Position numbers and translations under genes: made by a program. 64,000 nucleotides of DNA. It comes from JBELHR01 sp049607205 (lineage in GTDB: Bacteria > Bacteroidota > Bacteroidia > Flavobacteriales > Flavobacteriaceae). The stretch is taken from positions 35,375 through 99,374 of the forward strand of contig JBMYWH010000006.1 in assembly GCA_049607205.1 (NCBI GenBank). Direction: 5' to 3'. Positions 8,055 through 16,876 of the stretch are shown here, in pieces (the first letter of the stretch is position 1; every line of letters starts with the position of its first letter). The notes beneath the pieces were generated by a model. The model was not told the DNA's origin and did not search any database. It worked only from the letters and a program-made list of their open reading frames with translations.

Positions 8055-9162
8055 TCTCTATATTTTCTTGAGTATTTAAAAATGATTCGTATACTGAATT
8101 GTTCAATGGCTTATAAACCCTAAAACTATTGTCGCGAAATAGAAGTGATTGCTTTAGACTTCCTTCAAAATGATCTAGTGAAATTCCTGAATCAAATTTT
8201 GAAGCCCCCATATATTCGTGAATTTCATCCCATAGACCTTGATTTAGATACGAATTCAACACCTGCGCTCCACCTTCAACAATAAGAGATTGAACTCCTA
8301 AATCGAATAAATAACTAAGTACAAAACTATTCACATCAACAGACGTATCCATAACAACATATTCAACCTGATCAGAAATTGGTCCACTTACTAGAGCGCT
8401 TTTCTCCGTAAATATCAATGTGGGCACATTATCATTAAATATTGAATATTCCAGAGGTATCTCTAGATTTCGATCTACAATGACTCTAAGTAAATTAGTT
8501 CCACCCCACAATCTAGTAGTCAATGTCGGGTTATCTTTCAAAATAGTGTTTTTTCCTACCAGAATTGCCTGCTCTAAAGCTCGAAATTTATGAACATGAA
8601 CTTTTGAAAGCGAATTACTAATCCAGTTAGGTCGCGCATCATCCAAATGATTTACGGATCTTATTTGATCCAAAAAGCCATCCTTAGATTTAGCATATTT
8701 TAAGGTTATATAAGGTCGTTTAGACAAATGATAGGTGAAAAACCTCTTGTTTAACTCAAAGGCCTGCTGTGGAAAAAAACCATAAGAAACTTCTATACCT
8801 GCCCTTTGTAATTTTTGAATCCCTAAGCCTCTCACCTCTTTGAATGGGTCAACCGAAGCAATAACCACTCTAGGAACCTTATAAGAGATAAGTAAATCAG
8901 AACATGGAGGTGTCTTCCCGAAATGTGCACAAGGTTCAAGACTCACATAAACAGTTGCCTTATTTAAAAGTTCTTTGTTTTCAACTGACTCAATTGCTCT
9001 GACTTCTGCATGCCCTTCACCTGCCTTTTTATGCCACCCCTCTCCAATGATTTGATCATCGACTACGATAACACAGCCCACCATAGGATTAGGATATGTC
9101 AATCCTAAGCCGTTTTTAGCCAGCTCTAAGCTTCTCAAAAGATATTTTTCTTGTATCTTCAC
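8044..9162 (-). CDS. ribD: Bifunctional riboflavin biosynthesis deaminase/reductase RibD, GTG start
   Basis: Performs the deamination and ribose reduction steps of riboflavin synthesis. The deaminase domain (1-145) has zinc ligands His51, Cys78 and Cys87 and the catalytic Glu53 (HAEV, PCAHFGKTPPC). The reductase domain (about 150-365) ends with the typical LIVEGGAQVLNSYL. At 372 residues the length is normal. The start is GTG, placed exactly four bases after a TAAATTTG promoter box on the minus strand. No other rib genes are in the window. Confidence 0.95.
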   Translation of the reverse strand: MKIQEKYLLRSLELAKNGLGLTYPNPMVGCVIVVDDQIIGEGWHKKAGEGHAEVRAIESVENKELLNKATVYVSLEPCAHFGKTPPCSDLLISYKVPRVVIASVDPFKEVRGLGIQKLQRAGIEVSYGFFPQQAFELNKRFFTYHLSKRPYITLKYAKSKDGFLDQIRSVNHLDDARPNWISNSLSKVHVHKFRALEQAILVGKNTILKDNPTLTTRLWGGTNLLRVIVDRNLEIPLEYSIFNDNVPTLIFTEKSALVSGPISDQVEYVVMDTSVDVNSFVLSYLFDLGVQSLIVEGGAQVLNSYLNQGLWDEIHEYMGASKFDSGISLDHFEGSLKQSLLFRDNSFRVYKPLNNSVYESFLNTQENIEIGK

Positions 9163-9166
9163 CCCA

Positions 9167-9174
9167 CAAATTTA
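9167..9174 (-). promoter_or_regulatory. Promoter -7 box of ribD, four bases before its GTG
   Basis: On the minus strand TAAATTTG is followed by TGGG and then the GTG at 9162. The divergent acetyltransferase starts only 23 bases away, so the rest of the ribD promoter must lie inside that gene. Confidence 0.5.
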
Positions 9175-9185
9175 CATATATTTAT

Positions 9186-9680
9186 ATGAACTCTGAACTT
9201 ATTTCCATAAGAGAAATTCAAGAGCAAGATAATGAGCAAATTGCTCTAATAATTAGAAAAGTCATCCTGGAATTTGGAGCACCCAAAGTCGGAACGGCTT
9301 ACGAAGATCCGGCTTTAGAAAACATGTATTTACACTACAAAAAAAGCAGAAGCGCCTATTTTGTTTTAACTCAAAATGACATGGTTATAGGAGTTGCTGG
9401 AATTGCCCCTCTCGAAAATGGACCTGAGGACATATGTGAATTACAAAAAATGTATTTTTTACCTGAAACAAGAGGTAAAGGCTTGGGTAAAAGAATGATT
9501 GAAACTTGCTTAAATAAAGCAGAGCAGCTTGGATACAAACAATGTTATATTGAAACAATGGAAAATATGAAAGCTGCCCAAAACCTCTATCAAAAAAACG
9601 GATTTAAATCACTGGACAAGCCTTTAGGAGACACGGGCCACTATTCTTGTCAAGTATGGTTTTTAAAAGACATTTCATGA
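9186..9680 (+). CDS. GNAT-family N-acetyltransferase
   Basis: 164 residues. The acetyl-CoA binding loop is in MYFLPETRGKGLGKRMIE (about 94-111), followed by YIETMENMKAAQNLYQKNGF, a common GNAT end. The substrate is unknown. Its stop overlaps the start of prmC by four bases (ATGA), so the two are translationally coupled. It faces away from ribD with only 23 bases between start codons. Confidence 0.88.
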   Translation: MNSELISIREIQEQDNEQIALIIRKVILEFGAPKVGTAYEDPALENMYLHYKKSRSAYFVLTQNDMVIGVAGIAPLENGPEDICELQKMYFLPETRGKGLGKRMIETCLNKAEQLGYKQCYIETMENMKAAQNLYQKNGFKSLDKPLGDTGHYSCQVWFLKDIS

Positions 9681-10516
9681 ATCTAAAGAATCTAAGAACA
9701 TCATTTTTCAAAGACCTCAAAGAGCAGTACCCTCGAGAGGAATTAGAAAATATATTTAAAATTCTCATTGAGGATAAATACCACATTGCCCCCATTCAAA
9801 TTGCTTTAGACCCCGAACTTACTTTAGGCAAGGAGAATTTGAATGAGTTTAATAAAGATGTAGAGTATTTAAAAAAACACATGCCTGTGCAACATATTAC
9901 AGGTAAAACTATTTTTTGTGGATTACCATTTAAGGTTGGACCTGAGGTTCTTATTCCAAGACCTGAAACCGAGGAACTCGTTTATCTTATTCAAAAAGAT
10001 TTAATGAATAGTAAAAAAAGATTGAAAATAATCGATTTATGCACAGGTTCGGGATGTATCGCAATCAGCTTAGCTAAACTCCTAGGAGACCAAGTAGAGG
10101 TAACCGCTTTGGATACTTCTATAGAAGCATTGGAAACTGCGAAACAAAATGCTACAATGAATAAGGTTGACATACGGTTTATAAAAGAAAATCTTCTTAG
10201 CATGTCAAAACTCGATCAAGCCTACGACATTGTCGTTAGTAATCCTCCTTATGTAAGAGATCTAGAAAAAAAAGAAATCGATGCTAATGTTTTAGATTAC
10301 GAACCACATTTAGCATTATTTGTTAAAGATAATGATCCCTTAATTTTTTATTCTAAAATTGGGCAGATCACCCCTAAAACCAGTCGGATATATTTCGAAA
10401 TTAATCAATATTTAGGTCCACAAACTAAAACTTGTCTGGAAGAGCTAGGATGGGATTCCGTGGAACTTATTAAAGATTATAAAGGAAATGATCGAATGAT
10501 TAGAACAGCCTTTTAG
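9677..10516 (+). CDS. prmC: Peptide chain release factor N5-glutamine methyltransferase PrmC
   Basis: Methylates the GGQ glutamine of release factors. From the ATG at 9677 it has 279 residues: an N-terminal helical domain, then the methyltransferase core with RPETEEL (95-101), IDLCTGSGCIAI (119-130) and the catalytic NPPY at 189-192. A longer frame opens at 9647, but the ATGA overlap with the acetyltransferase and family alignment favour 9677. Confidence 0.95.
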   Translation: MNLKNLRTSFFKDLKEQYPREELENIFKILIEDKYHIAPIQIALDPELTLGKENLNEFNKDVEYLKKHMPVQHITGKTIFCGLPFKVGPEVLIPRPETEELVYLIQKDLMNSKKRLKIIDLCTGSGCIAISLAKLLGDQVEVTALDTSIEALETAKQNATMNKVDIRFIKENLLSMSKLDQAYDIVVSNPPYVRDLEKKEIDANVLDYEPHLALFVKDNDPLIFYSKIGQITPKTSRIYFEINQYLGPQTKTCLEELGWDSVELIKDYKGNDRMIRTAF

Positions 10517-10523
10517 ATTTATT

Positions 10524-10531
10524 TATCTTTG
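10524..10531 (+). promoter_or_regulatory. Promoter -7 box of trmD, four bases before the start codon
   Basis: TATCTTTG, then TCCC, then the ATG at 10536. The box begins just after the prmC stop, so trmD has its own promoter despite the 19-base gap. Confidence 0.5.
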
Positions 10532-10535
10532 TCCC

Positions 10536-11213
10536 ATGAGAATTGATATAATTTCGGTAAGCCCAGAACTACTTAAAAGTCCCTTTGAATATTCGATTAT
10601 AAAAAGAGCGATAGATAAAGATTTAGTGGAAGTGCACTTTCACGATTTACGTGACTACGCAGTGAATAATTATGGTAAAATTGATGACTATCAATTTGGA
10701 GGTGGTGCTGGCATGGTTTTAATGATTGAACCCATAGAAAAAATCATTGAACAGTTAAAGGCTGAAAGGATTTATGACGAGATCATATATATGACTCCAG
10801 ATGCTCCTACCTTAAATCAAAAAACCGCAAATCATTTATCCCTGAAGGAGAATTTAATTATTCTATGTGGACATTACAAAGGGGTAGACCAGCGTGTAAG
10901 AGAATTATTTATCACTAAGGAAATTTCCATTGGAGACTATGTTTTAAGTGGAGGTGAACTTGGTGCAGCAGTACTTTGCGACAGCATAATCAGATTAATT
11001 CCTGGAGTTTTAGGTGATGAAACTTCTGCCCTAACAGATTCTTTCCAAGACGACTTACTAAGTCCACCTGTATACACGAGACCTGCAAAATACAAAGATT
11101 TAGAAGTTCCGGAGGTTTTACTGTCTGGAAACTTTCCAAAAATAGAACAATGGAGAACCGAGAAAGCTCTGGAAAGAACTCAATCAATAAGACCTGATTT
11201 ACTTGAAGATTAA
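10536..11213 (+). CDS. trmD: tRNA (guanine-37-N1)-methyltransferase TrmD
   Basis: Makes m1G37 in tRNAs, preventing frameshifts. The 225 residues carry the SPOUT knot signature: YQFGGGAGMVLMIEP, LCGHYKGVDQRV and GDYVLSGGELGAAVL. The gene sits directly before rplS, as in many bacteria, but without rimM and rpsP, which usually complete that operon. A promoter box four bases before the ATG suggests a leaderless transcript. Confidence 0.97.
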   Translation: MRIDIISVSPELLKSPFEYSIIKRAIDKDLVEVHFHDLRDYAVNNYGKIDDYQFGGGAGMVLMIEPIEKIIEQLKAERIYDEIIYMTPDAPTLNQKTANHLSLKENLIILCGHYKGVDQRVRELFITKEISIGDYVLSGGELGAAVLCDSIIRLIPGVLGDETSALTDSFQDDLLSPPVYTRPAKYKDLEVPEVLLSGNFPKIEQWRTEKALERTQSIRPDLLED

Positions 11214-11249
11214 GACTTTAAGTTTTTTTCTGTTTTCTAATTTTTTTCA

Positions 11250-11257
11250 TACATTTG
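11250..11257 (+). promoter_or_regulatory. Promoter -7 box of rplS
   Basis: TACATTTG matches TAnnTTTG. Transcription would start near 11262-11264, giving a leader of about 60 bases before the L19 start codon. Confidence 0.5.
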
Positions 11258-11262
11258 CACTC

Positions 11263-11323
11263 TCAAAATCAACCTCTGACGAAAAACGTGAACGTTGTTT
11301 TGAAAAACCATAAATAATTAAAC
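11263..11323 (+). ncRNA. Possible L19 ribosomal-protein leader RNA
   Basis: The predicted 5' end TCAAAA (11263-11268) can pair with TTTTGA (11298-11303). Inside it, AACG (11285-11288) pairs with CGTT (11293-11296) around TGAA. A nested two-stem leader between an rplS promoter and start codon suggests feedback control by L19. I recall that a flavobacterial L19 leader class has been proposed, but could not check the match. Confidence 0.4.
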
Positions 11324-11677
11324 ATGGAATCATTAATTAAATTTGTCCAAGACGAATTTGTTACAAGAAAAGAGTTACCAGAATTTGGAGCTGGGGATAC
11401 AATCACTGTATACTACCAAATTAAAGAGGGTAACAAAACAAGAACTCAGTTTTTCAAAGGAGTTGTAATTCAAAGAAGAGGTCAAGGTGCTTCTGAAACT
11501 TTTACAATTCGTAAAATGTCTGGAACAGTTGGTGTGGAGCGTATTTTCCCAGTAAACTTACCAGCAATTGAAAAAATTGAAGTAAACAAATACGGTAAAG
11601 TTCGTAGAGCACGTATCTTCTACTTTAGAGAACTTACTGGTAAAAAAGCAAGAATCAAAGAACGCGTTCGTAGATAA
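11324..11677 (+). CDS. rplS: 50S ribosomal protein L19
   Basis: Large-subunit protein at the bridge to the 30S subunit. The 117 residues show the typical FGAGDTITVYYQIKEGNKTR, FKGVVIQRRGQG and TFTIRKMSGTVGVERIFP blocks and a basic C-terminus. It is followed at once by a strong terminator, so it ends its transcription unit. Both an upstream promoter and a structured leader are visible. Confidence 0.98.
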   Translation: MESLIKFVQDEFVTRKELPEFGAGDTITVYYQIKEGNKTRTQFFKGVVIQRRGQGASETFTIRKMSGTVGVERIFPVNLPAIEKIEVNKYGKVRRARIFYFRELTGKKARIKERVRR

Positions 11678-11695
11678 TTTGCTTTTACAAAACAG

Positions 11696-11727
11696 GCCTT
11701 ATTCTTCTAGAATAAGGCTTTTTTTTT
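11696..11727 (+). terminator. Intrinsic terminator after rplS
   Basis: GCCTTATTC (11696-11704) and GAATAAGGC (11710-11718) form a perfect nine-pair stem with a five-base loop. Nine T follow (11719-11727). Confidence 0.9.
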
Positions 11728-11845
11728 ACACCATTATGAAAACGATTTCGCAATTGCGTAAAAAAATCACATCAAAATTGTGAACTCTATAAAAATACCT
11801 CATAATTAATATGGTTTTAGCCTGAGAAAAACATTACCTTTTTTA

Positions 11846-11853
11846 TATATTTG
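11846..11853 (+). promoter_or_regulatory. Promoter -7 box of icd
   Basis: TATATTTG matches TAnnTTTG and lies 47 bases before the GTG start. The rest of the 220-base gap holds the rplS terminator and a ten-base palindrome CGCAATTGCG at 11749-11758 of unknown role. Confidence 0.45.
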
Positions 11854-11900
11854 TCCGGTTTTGAACCAAATTGAATGTCTAAATAATAACCTCAATAACT

Positions 11901-14114
11901 GTGAATAAGAATCAGATTATTTATACCCATACCGACGAAGCACCTGCTTTAGCAACACAATCATTTTTACCGATTGTAAAGGCCTTTACTAAAAGTTCAA
12001 ATATTGAAATGATCACAAAAGACATTTCTTTATCAGGAAGAATCCTCGCTGTGTTTCCAGATTTTTTAACTGAAGATCAACGTGTAGAAGATGCATTAGC
12101 TGAACTTGGTGAATTAGCTACTAAACCAGAGGCAAACATAATTAAGCTTCCAAATATCTCGGCATCAATTCCACAGTTAACTAGCGCTATTAAAGAGCTT
12201 CAAAGCAAAGGTTTTCAGATACCCGATTATCCTGCTGAACCTCAAACGGTTCAGGAAAAAGAGATTAAATCTCGCTATGATAAAATCAAAGGAAGTGCAG
12301 TAAACCCTGTATTGCGTGAAGGGAATTCTGATCGAAGAGCTCCTAAAGCCGTAAAGAACTATGCAAAAAAGAACCCACATCATATGGGAGCATGGTCTAA
12401 AGACTCTAAGAGTCACGTAGCTAGTATGCAAGAAGGTGACTTTTATGGTTCTGAAAAATCATATACCACTCCAGAGGCTACAACAGTGAGTATAAACTTA
12501 AAATCTTCAGAAAAGAATATTGTTTTAAAAGAAGGACTTTCTCTGGAAAACTCTGAAATTATTGATGCTGCTGTTTTGAGTAAATCTGCTCTTAGAGCTT
12601 ATCTAAAAGAGGAAATTAAAAAAGCAAAACAAGAAGAAGTACTTTTATCTGTTCACCTGAAGGCTACGATGATGAAAGTATCTGATCCAATTATCTTTGG
12701 ACATGTAGTAAGCACTTACTTCGAAGATGTTTTCAATGAATTTGAGAGTAGTTTTAATAAAATAGGAGTAAATCCAAACAATGGTTTAGGTGATCTTTAC
12801 AAGAAAATAGAATTACTTACACAAAAGGAAAAAGAAGCAGTCTTAGAAGCTATCGAAGCAGTTTATGCAAAGAACCCTTCTCTTGCTATGGTTAATTCTG
12901 ATAAAGGAATTACCAACCTTCATGTTCCTAGTGATGTAATTATTGACGCCTCGATGCCTGCAGCAATCAGAAGCTCTGGAAAGATGTGGAATAGTAATGG
13001 ACAACTTGAAGACACTAAAGCCTTAATTCCAGATCGTTCTTATGCCTCAGTTTATCAAGCGACTATTGATTTTTGCGTAGAACATGGAGCATTTGACCCA
13101 CAAACTATGGGATCAGTATCTAATGTTGGTCTTATGGCTAAAAAAGCCGAAGAATACGGATCTCATGATAAAACATTTGAAATTCCATTTGATGGAACGG
13201 TAAGCGTTCAAGATTCAGAAGGAAAAACCATTTGTGAGCACCAGGTAGAGCAAGGGGATCTATGGAGAATGTGTCAAGTAAAAGATGCTCCGATCAAAGA
13301 TTGGGTAAAACTTGGAGTAAACAGAGCTAAAGCTACTGGAAATCCAGCGGTATTTTGGTTAGATGAAAACAGAGCCCATGATGCAGAGCTTATCAAAAAA
13401 GTAAAAACATACTTGAAAGATCACGATACTAAGGGTCTTGACATACAAATTTTAGCTCCACGAGAAGCTACAATCTTTTCTTTAGAGAGAATGAAAAAAG
13501 GTTTAGACACCATTTCAGTTTCGGGGAATGTTCTTCGAGATTATCTAACCGACTTATTCCCAATTCTTGAGCTTGGAACTAGTGCAAAAATGTTATCAAT
13601 TGTCCCATTAATGAATGGAGGTGGATTATTTGAAACAGGTGCTGGAGGTTCTGCTCCTAAGCATGTAGAACAATTTATTGAGGAAGGACATTTAAGATGG
13701 GATTCACTTGGAGAGTTTCTTGCACTTGGCGTAAGCTTAGAGCACTTAGCCCTAAATAATGACAATCCAAAAGCTAATGTACTTGCCAAGGCATTGGATT
13801 CAGCAACTGAAAAATTCTTAACGGAAGATAAATCTCCTTCAAGAAAAGTTGGTGAATTAGACAATAGAGGTAGTCACTACTACTTAGCAATGTACTGGGC
13901 GGAAGCACTATCTATTCAAGAAGAGGACAGTGAATTAAAAGCTGAATTTACCCCTATATTTGAAGCCCTTTCAGGACAAGAAGCTACAATAATTTCACAA
14001 TTAAACGGAGCTCAAGGAAGCCCTCAAGATCTAGAAGGCTATTATAAACCTAATTTAGAAATTGTTTCTAAACTTATGAGACCGAGCAAAACCTTGAATA
14101 CAATTCTATCATAG
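11901..14114 (+). CDS. icd: NADP-dependent isocitrate dehydrogenase, monomeric type, GTG start
   Basis: Oxidises isocitrate to 2-oxoglutarate and CO2, giving NADPH. The 737 residues and the opening YTHTDEAPALATQSFLPIV identify the large monomeric class, distinct from the dimeric enzyme of about 400 residues. SNVGLMAKKAEEYGSHDKTF and LMNGGGLFETGAGGSAPKHV are recognisable conserved blocks. The only reasonable start is GTG: the nearest upstream ATG is out of use because a stop follows within three codons. It is a single-gene unit between two terminators. Confidence 0.96.
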   Translation: MNKNQIIYTHTDEAPALATQSFLPIVKAFTKSSNIEMITKDISLSGRILAVFPDFLTEDQRVEDALAELGELATKPEANIIKLPNISASIPQLTSAIKELQSKGFQIPDYPAEPQTVQEKEIKSRYDKIKGSAVNPVLREGNSDRRAPKAVKNYAKKNPHHMGAWSKDSKSHVASMQEGDFYGSEKSYTTPEATTVSINLKSSEKNIVLKEGLSLENSEIIDAAVLSKSALRAYLKEEIKKAKQEEVLLSVHLKATMMKVSDPIIFGHVVSTYFEDVFNEFESSFNKIGVNPNNGLGDLYKKIELLTQKEKEAVLEAIEAVYAKNPSLAMVNSDKGITNLHVPSDVIIDASMPAAIRSSGKMWNSNGQLEDTKALIPDRSYASVYQATIDFCVEHGAFDPQTMGSVSNVGLMAKKAEEYGSHDKTFEIPFDGTVSVQDSEGKTICEHQVEQGDLWRMCQVKDAPIKDWVKLGVNRAKATGNPAVFWLDENRAHDAELIKKVKTYLKDHDTKGLDIQILAPREATIFSLERMKKGLDTISVSGNVLRDYLTDLFPILELGTSAKMLSIVPLMNGGGLFETGAGGSAPKHVEQFIEEGHLRWDSLGEFLALGVSLEHLALNNDNPKANVLAKALDSATEKFLTEDKSPSRKVGELDNRGSHYYLAMYWAEALSIQEEDSELKAEFTPIFEALSGQEATIISQLNGAQGSPQDLEGYYKPNLEIVSKLMRPSKTLNTILS

Positions 14115-14136
14115 AACTAATTTTATAGTTTATAAG

Positions 14137-14167
14137 GACCAAACTTTAGGGTTTGGTCTTTTTTTTT
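14137..14167 (+). terminator. Intrinsic terminator after icd
   Basis: GACCAAAC (14137-14144) and GTTTGGTC (14151-14158) form a perfect eight-pair stem with a six-base loop, followed by nine T. Confidence 0.9.
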
Positions 14168-14230
14168 GCAAATAATTAACATTTTTGGAATAGTTTTTGC
14201 ATACTTTTCACACAACATAACCAAATCAAT

Positions 14231-15502
14231 ATGAAAAAGTTAAATTGGAAGGTATGGAGTCTTATAGGAGGTCTCCTGCTTTTAACCACCTGGTTTCTAA
14301 CCAAATCTACCACTGACGAAAATCTTTTAACCTATAAAGTAGTCGAAAAAGATTTTTTCTCAAAAGTATTTATCTCCGGAGAGTTAGAGGCTGTAAACTC
14401 TACTCGAATCAGCGGCCCTAAAAACCTCAGAAAATATGGACTTAATGACATTAAGATCTTAGACTTAGTGGATGAGGGAACAGTTATAAAAAAAGGGGGC
14501 TACGTCGGGAGATTAGATCCTTCCCAGCTTAATGATAAACTTCTAGATTATGAATTAAATCGAGAAGCCTCAGAGTCAAAATTTATTTCGACTCAATTAG
14601 ACACTACACTCACCCTCAAACAGGAACGCACCTCTATCAAGGACTTAGCCTTCAATATTGAAGAACTTGAATTAGAATTAAAACAATCCATCTACGAACC
14701 GCCAGCAACAATCAAAAAACTTGAGAATAATTTAGAAAAACTCAACAGACAATATCTAGTCGCTAAGGAAAACTACATCATTAAGGTAGACCAGGCTAAA
14801 GCAAAGATGGTACAGGCGGGTACAGAACTTGCTAAAATCAACAAGAAAATAAAGGCCTTAGAAGAATTGAGTAAATCTTTCACCATTTTCAGTGAAGAAC
14901 CAGGAATGTTAACCTATGAGAAGAACTGGAATGGAACCAAAAGAAAAGTTGGTTCAAGCATCTCTCCTTGGGACCCTGTTATTGCAACCTTGCCAGATCT
15001 AACGTCTATGCAAACCAAAACCTATGCAAATGAGGTTGATATAAGAAAAATTAAGAAAGGTCTACCTGTTGAAATTGGATTCGACGCCTTTCCAGACTTA
15101 ACCTTACCTGGTGAAGTAATTGAGGTAGCTAATATTGGTGAAAAGAAAAGAGGATCAGATGTTATGGTCTTCAGCGTAATCATTAAACTAAATGAAGTTA
15201 ATGATGAAATACGTCCCGGAATGACTACAGCAAATCAAATTACTACATTTGAAAAGAAAGAGGTTCTAGCAATTCCTTTAGAGGCAATTTATTCCAATGA
15301 TTCCATAAACTACGTTTATAGAAAATCTGGTTTTGGAATTGAGAAACAACAAGTTGTACTAGGCGAATTTAACAATGTAGAGACCATTATAACAGAAGGA
15401 CTTAAAAAAGGAGACTTAATCTATTTGAATACTCCAGAATCTTCAAAAGATGAAAAAATTCATCTACTTAAAAAGAAAGAGTCCGCTCCTCTTAAGTTCT
15501 AA
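14231..15502 (+). CDS. Periplasmic adaptor (HlyD/MacA-type membrane fusion protein)
   Basis: 423 residues with one N-terminal membrane anchor (about 8-24), a lipoyl-like half, a central coiled coil (about 90-215, rich in Glu, Lys and Leu) and beta-barrel and membrane-proximal domains after residue 250. Adaptors of this type join an inner-membrane pump to a TolC channel. It is the first gene of an operon with a MacB-like permease three bases downstream and a TolC gene, so it is the adaptor of a tripartite exporter. The cargo is unknown. Confidence 0.88.
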   Translation: MKKLNWKVWSLIGGLLLLTTWFLTKSTTDENLLTYKVVEKDFFSKVFISGELEAVNSTRISGPKNLRKYGLNDIKILDLVDEGTVIKKGGYVGRLDPSQLNDKLLDYELNREASESKFISTQLDTTLTLKQERTSIKDLAFNIEELELELKQSIYEPPATIKKLENNLEKLNRQYLVAKENYIIKVDQAKAKMVQAGTELAKINKKIKALEELSKSFTIFSEEPGMLTYEKNWNGTKRKVGSSISPWDPVIATLPDLTSMQTKTYANEVDIRKIKKGLPVEIGFDAFPDLTLPGEVIEVANIGEKKRGSDVMVFSVIIKLNEVNDEIRPGMTTANQITTFEKKEVLAIPLEAIYSNDSINYVYRKSGFGIEKQQVVLGEFNNVETIITEGLKKGDLIYLNTPESSKDEKIHLLKKKESAPLKF

Positions 15503-15505
15503 ACC

Positions 15506-16876
15506 ATGATCGAACAGTTAAATAAGGAAAAAATCAAAGCCAATCTTTCAGAAGCTTTGAGGGTTATCTCGTCCAATAAAATGAGGACGTTCTTAACCGC
15601 ACTTGGAATTATTTTTGGTGTTGCTGCCGTGATTACTATGCTAGCCATCGGTAAAGGAGCTCAAAAAGAAATTCTAGATCAATTAGAACTTGTTGGTGCT
15701 AATAACATTGTAATCACCTCTGTTCCAGACACTGAAAAAGAGTCTGACAATGAAGAAGAGGAAGAACAGAATTTAGAAGGCCAAAACAAATTTTCTAAAG
15801 GTCTAGATTTAGATGACCTATTTGCGATTCAATCCGGATTCCCAAGTGTTTCAGAACTTTGTCCTGAAATCATTATGGAAACCTATACAATTCAAAAAGG
15901 AAGGCAGAAAAAAATAAAGCTTGTAGGAACCAATAGTGAATACTTTAAGCTTTCGAACATCGACTTTGACCGGGGTTCTAACTTCAATCAAAAGCAACAG
16001 GAAAATGCCTTACCAGTTTGTGTTATAGGTAAAGAAATTGAAAAAAAGATTTTTGCAGGAGAAGATGCCCTAGGAAAATATATTAAAGTAAAAGACGTTT
16101 GGCTACAGATTATAGGTATTATTGAGGAAAAACTTATTAGTTCTCAGGCTCAATCGAATCTAGGAATCAGAAATTTAAATGAAGACATCTATATACCATA
16201 CCAAACATTTTTGACTCGTTTTAGGGATAGAAAAGTCCCTATAGACAAGGCTATGGAAACTGGATCAGGGATGATTGTTTTTGGTGGATCAAATCAAGCA
16301 GCAAAAAAGAAACCAAGAGGGAATTACCATCAAATTGATAAATTGACCATACAAGTTAAAAACGCTGATCAATTGCAATCAACGGCTAACTTAATCGGAA
16401 AATACTTAAATAGGTCCCATAATGGACTGATCGATTATCAAATATCTATTCCGGTCGAACTTCTCAAGCAACAACAGAAAACCAAGCAAATTTTTAATAT
16501 AGTACTAAGTATCATTGCTGGAATTTCACTATTAATTGGAGGAATTGGAATTATGAATATTATGTTAGCCTCTGTACTTGAAAGAACTAAGGAAATCGGA
16601 ATTATTAGAGCAATCGGTGCTACGGAAGAAGATGTAATTTTCCAATTTTTATCTGAATCTATAATCATAAGTATAGGCGGAGGACTAATAGGAATTGCGC
16701 TGGGAATTACGAGCTCCTATCTCTTGACCTTTTTCACTGACATCCAAACCATACTTTCATTGAGTTCTATACTCATTTCCTTTGGGGTTGCAACGGGTAT
16801 TGGACTGATTTTTGGAATCGCCCCTGCTAAAGCTGCCGCTAATAAAAAACCTATTGAAGCTATCCGATATGAATAA
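15506..16876 (+). CDS. ABC transporter permease, MacB/FtsX type, without ATPase domain
   Basis: 456 residues: one helix near residues 25-50 (TFLTALGIIFGVAAVITMLAI), a large MacB_PCD periplasmic domain with an acidic insertion (EKESDNEEEEEQ at about 72-83), then three C-terminal helices including IAGISLLIGGIGIMNIMLA and the RTKEIGIIRAIGA motif. E. coli MacB has an ATPase at its N-terminus; here it is absent, and no separate ATPase gene is in the operon. It may use an ATPase encoded elsewhere. It overlaps the TolC gene by eight bases. Confidence 0.9.
   Translation: MIEQLNKEKIKANLSEALRVISSNKMRTFLTALGIIFGVAAVITMLAIGKGAQKEILDQLELVGANNIVITSVPDTEKESDNEEEEEQNLEGQNKFSKGLDLDDLFAIQSGFPSVSELCPEIIMETYTIQKGRQKKIKLVGTNSEYFKLSNIDFDRGSNFNQKQQENALPVCVIGKEIEKKIFAGEDALGKYIKVKDVWLQIIGIIEEKLISSQAQSNLGIRNLNEDIYIPYQTFLTRFRDRKVPIDKAMETGSGMIVFGGSNQAAKKKPRGNYHQIDKLTIQVKNADQLQSTANLIGKYLNRSHNGLIDYQISIPVELLKQQQKTKQIFNIVLSIIAGISLLIGGIGIMNIMLASVLERTKEIGIIRAIGATEEDVIFQFLSESIIISIGGGLIGIALGITSSYLLTFFTDIQTILSLSSILISFGVATGIGLIFGIAPAKAAANKKPIEAIRYE

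Noticed and set aside
9647..9676. Longer start of prmC
   Set aside because: It overlaps the acetyltransferase by 34 bases; the ATGA overlap at 9677 is a normal coupling signal and matches the family N-terminus.
11749..11758. CGCAATTGCG palindrome as a regulatory site for icd
   Set aside because: It is a single ten-base palindrome about 90 bases before the promoter box, with no supporting context; it could be chance.
15506..16876. Full-length MacB with its own ATPase
   Set aside because: The protein begins directly with the first permease helix; there is no nucleotide-binding domain before it.
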